Notes: generated from the sequence alone by a model not told the origin. A stretch of 56,773 nucleotides of DNA from JAJZRJ01 sp040757055 (GCA_040757055.1 JBFLXY010000014.1:1-56773), one strand, 5' to 3'. Positions 21,217-29,387 are shown, counted from the first letter of the stretch. Made by a program: numbers and translations.

Positions 21217-22188
21217 ATGGTGGCTGGAGGCCCGTTCTACGATCTTTTCAATGGCGATGCCGACGGCATCTGTGCCCTCCACCAGTTGCGGCTCCATGAC
21301 CCGCGGCCGGACGCCAAGCTGATTACCGGCGTGAAAAGGGACAACACCCTGCTCCGCCATCTCGCCGGGGTCACGGGGGCCGCAATCACGGTGCTCGATG
21401 TCTCGCTCGACCGCAACCGCGCCTATCTCCTGCCGCTGCTCGACACCTGCTCGATCTTCTACGCCGACCACCATTTTTCCGGCGAGATCCCGGTCTCGAC
21501 GAACCTTGCGGCGCATATCGACCCCAGCCCCGAGGTGTGCACCGCGCTGATCATCGACCGCCTGATCGGCGGCCGTTTCCGCTCCTGGGCCGTGGTGGGG
21601 GCCTTTGGCGACAACCTGCACGACGTGGGGGAGCGGGCGGCGCGGGAGGGGGGCCTGGCAGCGGAGGAGACCTTGTGCCTCAGGGAGCTTGGGGAACTGA
21701 TGAACTACAACGGCTACGGCCGCACAGTTGAGGATCTTTTCTGCCATCCGGCGGTGCTCTACGAGGAGGTGCGCCCTTTTGCCGATCCGCTGGCCTTTGC
21801 CCGGGAATCGTTGCTGTTGCCCAAGCTGCGCGAGGGCTATCGGGACGATATGACCCGCGCCGGCACGGTATCGCCGGCCATGGATACTGCGGCCGGCCGC
21901 GTCTACCTCTTTCCCGATGCCCCATGGGCGAGGCGGGTGGCGGGAGTGTTCAGCAACGACCGGGCGCGGGAACGTCCGGAGAAAGCCCATGCCCTGCTGG
22001 TGGACAACGGCGACACCACCACCATGGTGAGTGTGCGGGCACCGCTTGCGACGAAACAGGGGGCCGATGCCCTGTGCCGCGCCTTTCCCACCGGCGGAGG
22101 CAGGACCGCGGCCGCCGGCATCAATGCCCTGCCCAACCCGATGATCGAAGAATTCCTGAAGTCTTTCCAGGAGGTTTTTGCCCCATGA
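21217..22188 (+). CDS. DHH-family phosphoesterase
   Basis: The 323-residue protein starts MVAGGPFYDLFNGDADGICA, matching the DHH superfamily motif DxDG, and has the DHH motif itself in FYADHHFSGE. A C-terminal Gly-rich DHHA1-like segment ends FPTGGGRTAAAGINALP. Family members include nanoRNases, pAp phosphatases and RecJ; the size suits a stand-alone small-substrate enzyme. The exact substrate is unknown. It begins 4 bases after lptD, and its TGA overlaps the ATG of the MltB-like gene (ATGA), so the two are translationally coupled. Confidence 0.85.
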   Translation: MVAGGPFYDLFNGDADGICALHQLRLHDPRPDAKLITGVKRDNTLLRHLAGVTGAAITVLDVSLDRNRAYLLPLLDTCSIFYADHHFSGEIPVSTNLAAHIDPSPEVCTALIIDRLIGGRFRSWAVVGAFGDNLHDVGERAAREGGLAAEETLCLRELGELMNYNGYGRTVEDLFCHPAVLYEEVRPFADPLAFARESLLLPKLREGYRDDMTRAGTVSPAMDTAAGRVYLFPDAPWARRVAGVFSNDRARERPEKAHALLVDNGDTTTMVSVRAPLATKQGADALCRAFPTGGGRTAAAGINALPNPMIEEFLKSFQEVFAP

Positions 22189-23306
22189 GCGTGTCGCGTT
22201 ATTTCCTGCTGTTGCTGTGTTTGTTGATGTCGCTCGCCGGCTGCGCCACGCATCTGCCGCCGGCGCCGGAGACGGAAGTGCCGCCGGTGGCCGCACCCGC
22301 GCCGCCTCCTGCCGCCCCGCCCAAGGCCGCCGACCTGGTGGAGGACGGCCAGCCCATCGACCTCGCCAGTGAGCGCTATCAGGCCCTCTTTGCCGAATTG
22401 CGCACCCGGCATGGCTTCAGCGAGGAACAACTGGCAGCGGTTTTCGCCGGCGTCACCATCAAGAAGCGGGTACTTGAACTGATGGACATGCAGTGGGAGG
22501 CCAAGCCCTATCATGAATATTTTCCGCGCTTCATCACCCTGGGGATGATCAGCAAGGGCAGGAAGCTGCTGGCGCAGCACCGGGAGATACTGGACCGGGT
22601 GGAGGCGGAAATCGGCGTGGAACGCGAAATCGTGGTGGCGATCTGGGGCATCGAGACCCAGTTTGGCAACCATGAAGGGGCTTTCAACCTGTTCCAGACC
22701 CTCAACACCATGTTCGACGCCTACCCCCGGCGCAGCAAATTCTATCGCCAGCAGCTCGTCGAGTTTCTGCTGCTTTGCCGGGAGAACGGGGTGGAGCCGC
22801 GGCAGGTCATGGGCTCTTACGGCGGGGCCTTTGGCCAGACCCAGTTCATCCCGTCGAGCTTCCGGGCCTATGCGGTGGATTTCGACAACGACGGCAAGCG
22901 GGATGTCTGGAATTCCGTGCCCGACGTGCTGGCCAGCATTGCCAACTATCTCAAAAAATCGGGCTGGACCCTCGGCGCCCCGGTCTACTGGGAATTGGGG
23001 GAGGCGCTGCAGGACGAGCGGTTGACCGAGGCATACAAGACCGGCCGCAAGGGGGTGCTGCCGTGGCAGGTGGTGCAGGAGGCGCAAGGGGTTGCCCTGC
23101 CTTCGCCCCCGGGCGACAGGCCCCTGACCATCGTCGGCCTGGAGCGGGAGGATGGTGGGATGCGCTATGTGGCCGGCTATCCCAATTTCCAGGCCATCAC
23201 CAAGTGGAACAACTCCAACCGCTACGCCATGGCGGTCACCGAACTGGCGGAGAGATTCCGGGAGGCGCTGCCGGCGCCGGCGGCCAACGGGGGGAGCGGT
23301 GAGTAA
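22185..23306 (+). CDS. mltB: Lytic murein transglycosylase, MltB-like lipoprotein
   Basis: This outer-membrane lipoprotein cleaves peptidoglycan glycan strands. The 373 residues begin with a lipoprotein signal (LLLLCLLMSLAGC), followed by a Pro/Ala linker to about residue 60. The SLT domain carries the catalytic Glu in VVAIWGIETQFGNHEG and the family motif GSYGGAFGQTQFIPSS. YVAGYPNFQAITKWNNSNRYA lies near the end, and the last residue of the gene product is glutamate. The ATG overlaps the upstream stop, and the lipoprotein signal fixes the start. Confidence 0.93.
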   Translation: MSVSRYFLLLLCLLMSLAGCATHLPPAPETEVPPVAAPAPPPAAPPKAADLVEDGQPIDLASERYQALFAELRTRHGFSEEQLAAVFAGVTIKKRVLELMDMQWEAKPYHEYFPRFITLGMISKGRKLLAQHREILDRVEAEIGVEREIVVAIWGIETQFGNHEGAFNLFQTLNTMFDAYPRRSKFYRQQLVEFLLLCRENGVEPRQVMGSYGGAFGQTQFIPSSFRAYAVDFDNDGKRDVWNSVPDVLASIANYLKKSGWTLGAPVYWELGEALQDERLTEAYKTGRKGVLPWQVVQEAQGVALPSPPGDRPLTIVGLEREDGGMRYVAGYPNFQAITKWNNSNRYAMAVTELAERFREALPAPAANGGSGE

Positions 23307-23378
23307 GGGGCCGGCCGAACCCGGCCATGACGACCGCGCCGTTGCTCTTCGTTTGTCCGCGGAGGGGAGGCAGCTGAG

Positions 23379-23801
23379 TTGAAGAAAATATGCGTGATCG
23401 ACGGCCAGGGCGGCGGCATCGGTGCCGCCCTGGTCAAGGCTCTGCGGGAAAGTTATGGCGAGGCTGTCGAGGTGATCGCCCTCGGCACCAACACCATGGC
23501 CACGGCGCAGATGCTCAAGGCCGGCGCCAACAAGGGCGCCTCGGGCGAGAATGCCATCTGCAGGACGGTGCAGGGGGCCGATTGCGTCATCGGCCCGATT
23601 TCCGTCTCCTGGGCCAATGCCATGCTGGGCGAGGTGACGCCGCGGATGGCCGAGGCCGTCACCTCCTGTGCCGCGACAAAAATCCTGCTGCCACTGTCCC
23701 AGGAGCAGATCGAAATCGTGGGGGTGGCGAAGGAACCGTTGCCGCACCTGGTGCAGATGGCCATCGGAGAGAAGATCAGGGAGGTAGTGCAGGATGTGTG
23801 A
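23379..23801 (+). CDS. DUF3842 family protein
   Basis: The 140-residue protein has a Rossmann-like start, KKICVIDGQGGGIGAALVKAL, and conserved TNTMATAQMLKAGANKGASGEN. The family function is unknown; genes of this family commonly sit next to cooT. I take the TTG at 23379 as start because an AGGGGAGG ribosome site lies 8 bases upstream and no ATG is available near the conserved N-terminus. The end overlaps the start of the CooT gene by 8 bases, so the two are probably translationally coupled. A nucleotide- or metal-related role is only inferred. Confidence 0.85.
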   Translation: MKKICVIDGQGGGIGAALVKALRESYGEAVEVIALGTNTMATAQMLKAGANKGASGENAICRTVQGADCVIGPISVSWANAMLGEVTPRMAEAVTSCAATKILLPLSQEQIEIVGVAKEPLPHLVQMAIGEKIREVVQDV

Positions 23802-23991
23802 GGCCAGCGCGTATGTGGTCCGGGAAGGGGAAGAGCGCCTGCTCTTGGAATCGGTGGACATCATCAGGCCGGAAGGCGATGGGGGATATCGGCTGATCAG
23901 CATCTTCGGCGAACAGAAGCTCGTCCGCGGCCGGATCGTTGAGATGAATCTCGTGAACCACCGTATTCTCTTTGAAGAAGGAACCGACTGA
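23794..23991 (+). CDS. cooT: CooT family nickel-binding protein
   Basis: The 65-residue protein starts MCEASAYVV, with the Met-Cys N-terminus that binds Ni(II) in the CooT dimer, and includes LISIFGEQKLVRGRIVEMNL, which matches the family's beta-strand core. CooT contributes to nickel delivery to carbon monoxide dehydrogenase in Rhodospirillum. No CODH gene lies in this window. It overlaps the DUF3842 gene and is followed 63 bases later by a very His-rich protein, consistent with a nickel-handling group. Confidence 0.88.
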   Translation: MCEASAYVVREGEERLLLESVDIIRPEGDGGYRLISIFGEQKLVRGRIVEMNLVNHRILFEEGTD

Positions 23992-24054
23992 GGCGGGGTT
24001 GCCGGAACGTTCCGCGGCCCATGAGAAACATATGCAACGCAGGAGGAGTCACCG

Positions 24055-24327
24055 ATGACCAGGGGAAGCCATCCGCACGAGCACACCCACTCCCACGAGC
24101 ACACCCATTTCCACGAACATGGCCACAGCCACGATGGCAAAGAACACAGCCATCCGCACCAGCATCGCCACAGCCACGCCCATACCTTTCAGCACGAACA
24201 CGAGCATGACCACTCCGGCGACGGCGGTGTCCACGACCACCAGCATGCCCCCGGCGCGGACACTCCCCATGAGCATGCCCATCCCGGTCATGATCAGGAG
24301 CCGCACGATCACGACCACCAGCCATGA
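24055..24327 (+). CDS. Histidine-rich putative metal-binding protein
   Basis: The 90-residue protein contains 32 histidines, mostly as alternating HxH units such as HPHEHTHSHEHTHFHEHG and HPHQHRHSHAH, together with Asp and Glu. It has no cysteine, signal peptide or membrane segment, so it is predicted to be cytoplasmic and disordered without metal. A strong AGGAGGA ribosome site precedes the ATG. Comparable His-rich proteins (Hpn, the HypB His stretch, His-rich SlyD tails) store or pass on nickel. The CooT neighbour makes nickel the leading candidate; zinc or cobalt are alternatives. Confidence 0.75.
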   Translation: MTRGSHPHEHTHSHEHTHFHEHGHSHDGKEHSHPHQHRHSHAHTFQHEHEHDHSGDGGVHDHQHAPGADTPHEHAHPGHDQEPHDHDHQP

Positions 24328-24363
24328 CCACCGGGCCATGCCCGGAAGGCAGGGGGAAAAATC

Positions 24364-24393
24364 TTGACACCGGCGCGGCTTCCCTGGTAGGTT
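24364..24393 (+). promoter_or_regulatory. Sigma70-type promoter of the TonB/FmdE/ABC operon leader
   Basis: TTGACA (24364-24369), an 18-base spacer and TAGGTT (24388-24393) place the RNA start near 24400, immediately before the structured leader. Confidence 0.65.
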
Positions 24394-24399
24394 CGATGC

Positions 24400-24581
24400 G
24401 ATCCGGCGGCAGAAGCCGCCAGGGGCCGGGGTATCCGGCCAGCTGTTTTTCCGGCAGTTTGTTGTAACGGTACGGGGTCGCCGGAAGAGGCGAAAGCCCC
24501 TGCCGGAAAGAATTCAGACGCGAACAGAGCCACGAAGGCTTTTGCTCCCCAGCGGGAGCAGACCTTCGTGGCTTTTTTTTT
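24400..24581 (+). ncRNA. Structured 5' leader, candidate riboswitch
   Basis: Between a good promoter and a strong terminator lie about 130 bases that fold into nested stems: GGCGGC/GCCGCC (about 24405-24420), GGCCGG/CCGGCC (24424-24440), and TTCCGGCAG (24449-24458 region) with CTGCCGGAA (24500-24508). The last stem encloses GGGG...CCCC and TCGCC/GGCGA with a GGAAGA loop. The order of structured RNA, terminator and transport operon is the usual layout of a transcription-attenuating riboswitch. I could not match it to cobalamin, TPP, FMN, or c-di-GMP classes. A molybdenum/tungsten-cofactor-type RNA is worth testing because an FmdE-like gene lies downstream. Confidence 0.6.
24529..24581 (+). terminator. 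Strong intrinsic terminator inside the operon leader
   Basis: GCCACGAAGG (24529-24538) pairs exactly with CCTTCGTGGC (24563-24572), with an inner TGCTCCC/GGGAGCA stem, followed by nine T's. It lies 57 bases before the first gene of the operon, so read-through must be conditional if the operon is expressed from the upstream promoter. Confidence 0.9.
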
Positions 24582-24637
24582 GCCTTTGTGCGGCGGCGGC
24601 ACAGGGGAAATCCGCTGGAGAGCCGGGAGCGCCCGCC

Positions 24638-25063
24638 ATGGGAAAAATTCTTCGCCGGACATTGACGCTGCTGGCCTGGGGCCTTGCCGTGCTGGCAGGA
24701 TTCGCGGCGGCGGCGCAGAGTGGCGAACGCCCCTACCTGACCCTCTATGCCAACGAGGCAGGCGAGAGCGATTCCCCGCGGAATCAGTACCTCCGGCTGG
24801 TGCGGGTGCGCATCGAGGAGAACAGGCACTATCCCCTGCCGGCCCGCAAGCAGGGCATGGAGGGGCGGGCAGGGGTGCGGTTCGCCATCGGAAAGGACGG
24901 CGTTCCGACAGGCATTGAGCTTGTCGCTCCGTGCCGGCATCGTCTCCTCAACGAGGCGGCGTTGTCGGCGGTACGGAAAGCGGGGCCGTTTCCTGCCCCG
25001 CCTGCCGGGGTTTTCACGGGGCAGGTCGCCCTGACGGTGGAGCTTGTTTTTACCCTGGACTGA
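24638..25063 (+). CDS. TonB C-terminal domain protein (short, no Pro-rich linker)
   Basis: The 141 residues start MGKILRRTLTLLAWGLAVLA, a membrane anchor or signal peptide with a possible cleavage after FAAAA near residue 27. The last 90 residues resemble a TonB C-terminal domain, with YPLPARKQGMEGRAGVRFAI and LLNEAALSAVRKAGPFPAPP. Classical TonB is about 240 residues with a long Pro-rich periplasmic spacer; this protein lacks that spacer and could hardly span the periplasm. It is the first gene after the leader terminator and directly precedes a TonB-dependent receptor, so a dedicated role in that uptake system is likely. Confidence 0.8.
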   Translation: MGKILRRTLTLLAWGLAVLAGFAAAAQSGERPYLTLYANEAGESDSPRNQYLRLVRVRIEENRHYPLPARKQGMEGRAGVRFAIGKDGVPTGIELVAPCRHRLLNEAALSAVRKAGPFPAPPAGVFTGQVALTVELVFTLD

Positions 25064-25189
25064 GCCGGCACGCTGCTGCTGGCGGCCATCGTCCGCCGGC
25101 TCAAGGCATGGCAGGGACAAGGGCACGGCAGTGACGCGGAGAGGTTGCTGCTGTTGAGAAGGACATCGACAAAAACACAGGAGAATATC

Positions 25190-27448
25190 ATGCATTGTTT
25201 GAAGAACGTCCTGCGCTGTTTCCGCAAAATCATGGCCGGTGCGCTCATTGGCCATCAGATGCTGTTTGCCTCTCCGGGCAGGGCGGCCGAGCCGGTGAGC
25301 CACGGCGCGACAGCGGGAGGGGTGCTGCCGGAAATCACGGTCTCCGGGGGAAAAATCATCACCCCCACCAGGCAGCCCGGCGAAACGGTCTTTACCGGCA
25401 GCGAAGTCACGGCACAGGGCATTGAAATGCAAGGCGCCAGGGCCGCCACCAGCGTGTACGGCGCCGTGGACATTCTGCCCGGCATCCATGTGGAAAGCGC
25501 CGACAGCAATGGCCTTGCCGCCGAGACGAACAACGTCCGGGTCCGCGGGGTGCGCACCATCCTGGGCGCGCTGACGGTGGAGGGGGTGCCCAACTACGGC
25601 GGCAATCCCATCGGCCCCCGCGACTATCTCTACGATCTGGAGAACATGCGGGGCATCTCGGTTTACAAGGGAGCGGTTCCCGGCGACATCGGCACCGGAG
25701 TGGGTTCCCGCGGCGGAGCCGTGGAGCTCCGTCCGGACTGGCCCCATGATAACGCGGGCTACCGTTTCAGCCAGTCGTTCGGGTCCAACGACTACTCCCG
25801 GACCTTCCTGCGTCTGGACTCCGGCTCGATCTCTCCGGCAGGCACCCGCGTGTCCGGTTCCGTTTCCTACACCGATGCGGACAAATGGCGCGGCCCCGGC
25901 TCCCTCGGTCCCAGAAAAAACGCCAACCTCGCCCTGGAGCAGCCTGTCGGCGACCGCCTTTCCGCCAGGCTCTGGTTCAACCACAACGACCTGGAACAGC
26001 ACCTCTACCGGCCGCTGACCGCCACGGACATTCAAAACCTCAAGGAAAACCACGCCAAGGACTACAATGCCGCGCCCACGGGTGTCGCGGCCCAGGACAT
26101 CTACTACTATGACTACAACCGCGGCAGCTACCGGAACGACGACCTGCTCACCGTGCTGTCCCTGAAGGTGAGCCCCGCGTGGCGTCTCAACGTGAAGCCC
26201 TACCATGCCGTGGAAGATACCGAGATCCTGCAGGGCACCACCTCCGGCGGCGGCAGAATCGAAAAAAGAACCCGTGATATCGACCGAACCGGCGTGATCG
26301 GCGAGGCCATCCTCGAGGCCGGTGCCGTCAGGACGGTGGTCGGCCACCACTTCGAGGCCTCGGACATGAACATCTTCACCCGCAACTACGCCGTCACCGC
26401 GGGGGGCCTCGACTACCGCGGCTACGGCGTGCTGGCCTCTTCGGGAACCGGCTATATCAACAGCCCCTACCTGAAGGTTGCCGGCCATCGCGAGGGGGTG
26501 GACTGGCAGGCCGGAATGAAATACTTCCACTTCAAGGATGCGGCCAGCGAGGGCTATACCACCGGGCCGGCGCCGGATTACGCCCTGGTGCGGGCCACGG
26601 ACCTGGACCGCGAGAGCACCATCTATGATATCTGGCTTCCCTCCCTGGGCGCTGCCTGGAACCTGACGGACGATATCCAGTTCCACGGCAGCTACGGCAG
26701 GAATTTCATCCGCCCCTATTCCTATATTCCCCTGATCAACCTCTACAACACCAACCGTGCCGCCTTCCAGGCCCAGGGCATCACCCTGCAGCAGCTTTTC
26801 GACGGCTACGCCATCGAACGCTCCGACACTGTGGATCTGGGCGTGCGATACAGCGGCGGCTGGTTCGACCTGGCTCCCACCCTCTTCTGCGGAAAGCACA
26901 AAAATCTGCTCGTCACTGTCCACGACCCGCGGGTCAACCTGAACTACCAGCAGAACGTGGGGCGCGCCACCGGCTACGGCCTCGATCTGGAGATGAACGC
27001 CTACCTCGGCAGCGAACTCACCCTCTTTGTCAACCCCACCTGGACGCGGCTTACCTACGACGGCGACCTGACCTATGCGGGAAGCCGCCTGGCGGCGGAC
27101 GGCAACCAGGTGGTGGACACCCCGGAGTGGCTGCTCAAGAGCGGGCTGATCTACCGGCCGGGCAACTTCGAAATCGTGCCCATGCTGCGTTTGCTTGGCA
27201 CCCGCTATGCCGATGTCGAGCATAAAGGCGAGGTGGGCTCCGCGGTGGTGGCCGACCTCAGGATGGGCTACACCCTGTCCAGGGTCCTTGCCGCGGAGTC
27301 GGTGAAGATCGCCCTTGATCTCACCAACCTCTTCGACAAGAAATACGTCTCGGTGATCAACGCCTCCGACGACACCCGGAACGGGGTCGCCACCTATCAC
27401 CCGGGCGCGCCGTTCGCCGCCATGCTGAGCATGACCATGTCGTATTGA
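25190..27448 (+). CDS. TonB-dependent outer membrane receptor
   Basis: The 752-residue receptor has a signal peptide (to about residue 34, SPGRAAEP), a likely TonB box near LPEITVSGG, and a plug domain with DILPGIHVES, NNVRVRGVRT and GSRGGAVELRP. A 22-strand type barrel follows, ending in the aromatic residue of SMTMSY. The start has an AGGAG site at the right distance. The ligand cannot be read from the sequence. Its companions (an FmdE-like protein and a BtuFCD-type importer) suggest import of a metal complex or oxyanion rather than a sugar. Confidence 0.92.
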   Translation: MHCLKNVLRCFRKIMAGALIGHQMLFASPGRAAEPVSHGATAGGVLPEITVSGGKIITPTRQPGETVFTGSEVTAQGIEMQGARAATSVYGAVDILPGIHVESADSNGLAAETNNVRVRGVRTILGALTVEGVPNYGGNPIGPRDYLYDLENMRGISVYKGAVPGDIGTGVGSRGGAVELRPDWPHDNAGYRFSQSFGSNDYSRTFLRLDSGSISPAGTRVSGSVSYTDADKWRGPGSLGPRKNANLALEQPVGDRLSARLWFNHNDLEQHLYRPLTATDIQNLKENHAKDYNAAPTGVAAQDIYYYDYNRGSYRNDDLLTVLSLKVSPAWRLNVKPYHAVEDTEILQGTTSGGGRIEKRTRDIDRTGVIGEAILEAGAVRTVVGHHFEASDMNIFTRNYAVTAGGLDYRGYGVLASSGTGYINSPYLKVAGHREGVDWQAGMKYFHFKDAASEGYTTGPAPDYALVRATDLDRESTIYDIWLPSLGAAWNLTDDIQFHGSYGRNFIRPYSYIPLINLYNTNRAAFQAQGITLQQLFDGYAIERSDTVDLGVRYSGGWFDLAPTLFCGKHKNLLVTVHDPRVNLNYQQNVGRATGYGLDLEMNAYLGSELTLFVNPTWTRLTYDGDLTYAGSRLAADGNQVVDTPEWLLKSGLIYRPGNFEIVPMLRLLGTRYADVEHKGEVGSAVVADLRMGYTLSRVLAAESVKIALDLTNLFDKKYVSVINASDDTRNGVATYHPGAPFAAMLSMTMSY

Positions 27449-27470
27449 GCCATAACCCAAGGAGGCGTCT

Positions 27471-27722
27471 ATGCTGCTTCCCCTTGATTTGGCCGTCCTG
27501 GCTTGGAGGCTGAGCCATATTTCCCCGGAACTGGCCCTGGGCTGGCGGCTGGGCAGGCATGCCCACGATTTCTTTTGCGGCCTCGACGGGGTGCGCATCG
27601 CCGCCACCGGCCACGACCACACCCTTGCTGGAGCCGGAGTGGCTGGCGGGGCACGGCGTCCGTTGCCTCACGCAATCGGAATAAACAGGGAACAACGACC
27701 GATCACAGGAGAAAGAAGATGA
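27471..27722 (+). CDS. Small hypothetical protein inside the uptake operon
   Basis: The 83-residue ORF begins MLLPLDLAVLAWRLSHISPE. It has an excellent AAGGAGG ribosome site, and its stop overlaps the FmdE start (ATGA), so it is probably translated. It is not similar to anything I recognise. It contains a short His-containing stretch (GRHAHDF and TGHDH), and its last third (GGARRPLPHAIGIN) looks non-conserved. It may be a truncated remnant of a longer gene. Confidence 0.45.
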   Translation: MLLPLDLAVLAWRLSHISPELALGWRLGRHAHDFFCGLDGVRIAATGHDHTLAGAGVAGGARRPLPHAIGINREQRPITGERR

Positions 27723-28255
27723 ATACCACAGTGAAAGATTGGGAACGGTGTGTGGCATTCCACGGCCATGCCTGCCCCGGCCTGGCCATCGGGGTCCGGG
27801 CCTGCGAGGCTGCCGCAGCGCATCTCGGCATCACCATGGCCAGGGACGAAGAGGTGGTCTGCGTCACCGAGAACGACGCCTGCGGAGTGGATGCGGTTCA
27901 GGTCCTTGCCGGCTGCAGTGTGGGCAAGGGCAACCTGATCCTGCGGAACACCGGCAAGATGGCCTTCAGCTTCTTCTGCCGGAGCAGGGACACCGCCGTC
28001 CGCCTGGTTTTCCGGAAGCCCATGGCCGGGGAGGGCATGGACCGCGCCGCCATGCAGCACCATATCCTCACCGCCCCCCTGGAGGAACTGTTCGATTGCA
28101 AGGCACCGCCATATGCCCTGCCCGACAAGGCGCGGCTCTTTGCCTCGGTGGTCTGCGAAGAGTGCGGCGAGAGCTGTGCCGAGCATTGCGCCCGGCTGCA
28201 CGAGGGCAGGAAGGTCTGCCTGGACTGCTTTGCCGCCTATTCCCGGGGCTGGTGA
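27719..28255 (+). CDS. FmdE-family protein with C-terminal zinc ribbon
   Basis: The 178-residue protein has the FmdE signature CVAFHGHACPGLAIGVRA near the N-terminus, ENDACGVDAVQVLAGCSVGKGN, and a C-terminal treble-clef-like zinc site, CEECGESCAEHCARLHEG then CLDC. FmdE was named for formylmethanofuran dehydrogenase in methanogens, but many bacterial copies occur beside metal or molybdenum transporters. The start has AGGAG eight bases upstream and overlaps the preceding small ORF. It probably binds a metal or metal cofactor. It is immediately upstream of the substrate-binding protein gene, 10 bases apart. Confidence 0.9.
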   Translation: MNTTVKDWERCVAFHGHACPGLAIGVRACEAAAAHLGITMARDEEVVCVTENDACGVDAVQVLAGCSVGKGNLILRNTGKMAFSFFCRSRDTAVRLVFRKPMAGEGMDRAAMQHHILTAPLEELFDCKAPPYALPDKARLFASVVCEECGESCAEHCARLHEGRKVCLDCFAAYSRGW

Positions 28256-28265
28256 GGAGGCAGAC

Positions 28266-29387
28266 ATGGCTGACTGGATGCGACATTGCGGGAGATTGGC
28301 AGGGGGCTTCCTGCTGGGCTGCTGCCTGGTTGCCCCGGCGGAGGCCGCGGCGGCCGGGCGAATTTCCGTCACCGATCTCGCCGGCCGTACGGTTGCCGTT
28401 CCTGCCCAGGTGAAGCGCATCGTGCCCCTGGGCGGCGCCCTGCGTCTGGTAGTCTACCTGCAGGCGCAGGAGATGGTGGTGGGGGTGGAGGCCATGGAAC
28501 AGAAACGGGCCCCGGACGCGGCCGGCCGCCCATACACGCTGGCCGTCGCCGACCGCGCCGCGAAGCTGCCCGCCATCGGCGAAGGCGGGCCGGGCAGGCT
28601 GCCTGATTTCGAGCGGATCATGGCGGTGGCCCCGGATCTGATCCTCGCGGTGGGGATCGACAACGGTCAGGTGGAGACCATCCAGCAGAAGACCGGGGTG
28701 CCGGTGGTGGTGCTGCATCCGGGCGCCTTTTCCGCCCTGGATCTGGAACAGGTGCGCCGCGCCTTCCGGTTGCTGGGCCGGGTCCTCCAGCGGGAAAAAC
28801 GGGCCGCGGAACTCATCGGCTATCTAGATGCCAACGAACGGAGCCTGCGGCAACGGGCGGCGGCTCTGCCGATGCGTCCTCTGGTGTACGTGGGGGCCAT
28901 CGGCTTCAAAGGGCGGCACGGCATCACCAGCACCGAATCAGGCTACGCGCCGCTTGCCTGGATCAATGGCCGCAATGCCGCCGACGCCCTCGGCAGGCCG
29001 GGTCACCTCTTCATCGACCCGGAACAGCTGCTGCGCTGGGATCCGGAGATCATTTTTCTCGATGCCGGCGGACTTGCCATGGTGGCGGAGGAATACCGCC
29101 GCAAACCCGCACTGTATCGGGGGCTCAGGGCGGTGCGCAACGGCAGGGTCTTTGTGGCGCCGCCCTACAACTTCTATCACACCAACCTGGAGGTGGCCCT
29201 GGCCAACGCCTGGTTCATGGGCACGGTCCTGGCGCCGGAGCGCTTTGCCGATATCGAGCCGGCGGCCAAGGCCGACGAGATTTTCCGCTTTTTCACCGGC
29301 GTGGCGGGGTATGAGCGCCTCAGCAGGGAACTGCACGGTTACGGCCGGGTCGAGTTCGGCGACCATGGGCTCAGGGCGGTGCGCTAG
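28266..29387 (+). CDS. ABC importer substrate-binding protein (BtuF/FhuD type)
   Basis: The 373-residue periplasmic protein has a signal peptide (cleavage near AEAAAAG, about residue 30). Two Rossmann-like lobes follow, with RIVPLGGALRLVVYL, FERIMAVAPDLILA and DPEIIFLDAGG. The PPYNFYHTNLEVALANAW stretch near the C-terminus is typical of siderophore- and oxyanion-type relatives. A GGAGG ribosome site supports the ATG. The BtuF/FhuD fold serves cobalamin, ferric siderophores, and also molybdate or tungstate in Haemophilus MolABC. The ligand here is not determined. Confidence 0.88.
   Translation: MADWMRHCGRLAGGFLLGCCLVAPAEAAAAGRISVTDLAGRTVAVPAQVKRIVPLGGALRLVVYLQAQEMVVGVEAMEQKRAPDAAGRPYTLAVADRAAKLPAIGEGGPGRLPDFERIMAVAPDLILAVGIDNGQVETIQQKTGVPVVVLHPGAFSALDLEQVRRAFRLLGRVLQREKRAAELIGYLDANERSLRQRAAALPMRPLVYVGAIGFKGRHGITSTESGYAPLAWINGRNAADALGRPGHLFIDPEQLLRWDPEIIFLDAGGLAMVAEEYRRKPALYRGLRAVRNGRVFVAPPYNFYHTNLEVALANAWFMGTVLAPERFADIEPAAKADEIFRFFTGVAGYERLSRELHGYGRVEFGDHGLRAVR

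Noticed and set aside
24049..24339. Hydrophobic antisense ORF opposite the His-rich gene (96 residues, Val/Met-rich)
   Set aside because: CAC and CAT histidine codons read as GTG and ATG on the other strand, which creates an artificial membrane-like protein.
24331..24345. CCGGGC/GCCCGG hairpin after the His-rich gene as a terminator
   Set aside because: The stem is short and followed by GAAGG rather than a T-run.
24400..24530. Cobalamin riboswitch in front of the TonB/receptor operon
   Set aside because: I looked for the B12-box and conserved core of the class and did not find them; the leader is kept as unclassified.
23897..27622. Very long antisense frame (1241 residues) opposite the His-rich, TonB and receptor genes
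   Set aside because: It spans several real genes, their promoter and a terminator, and its sequence has no family features; it results from high GC codon bias.
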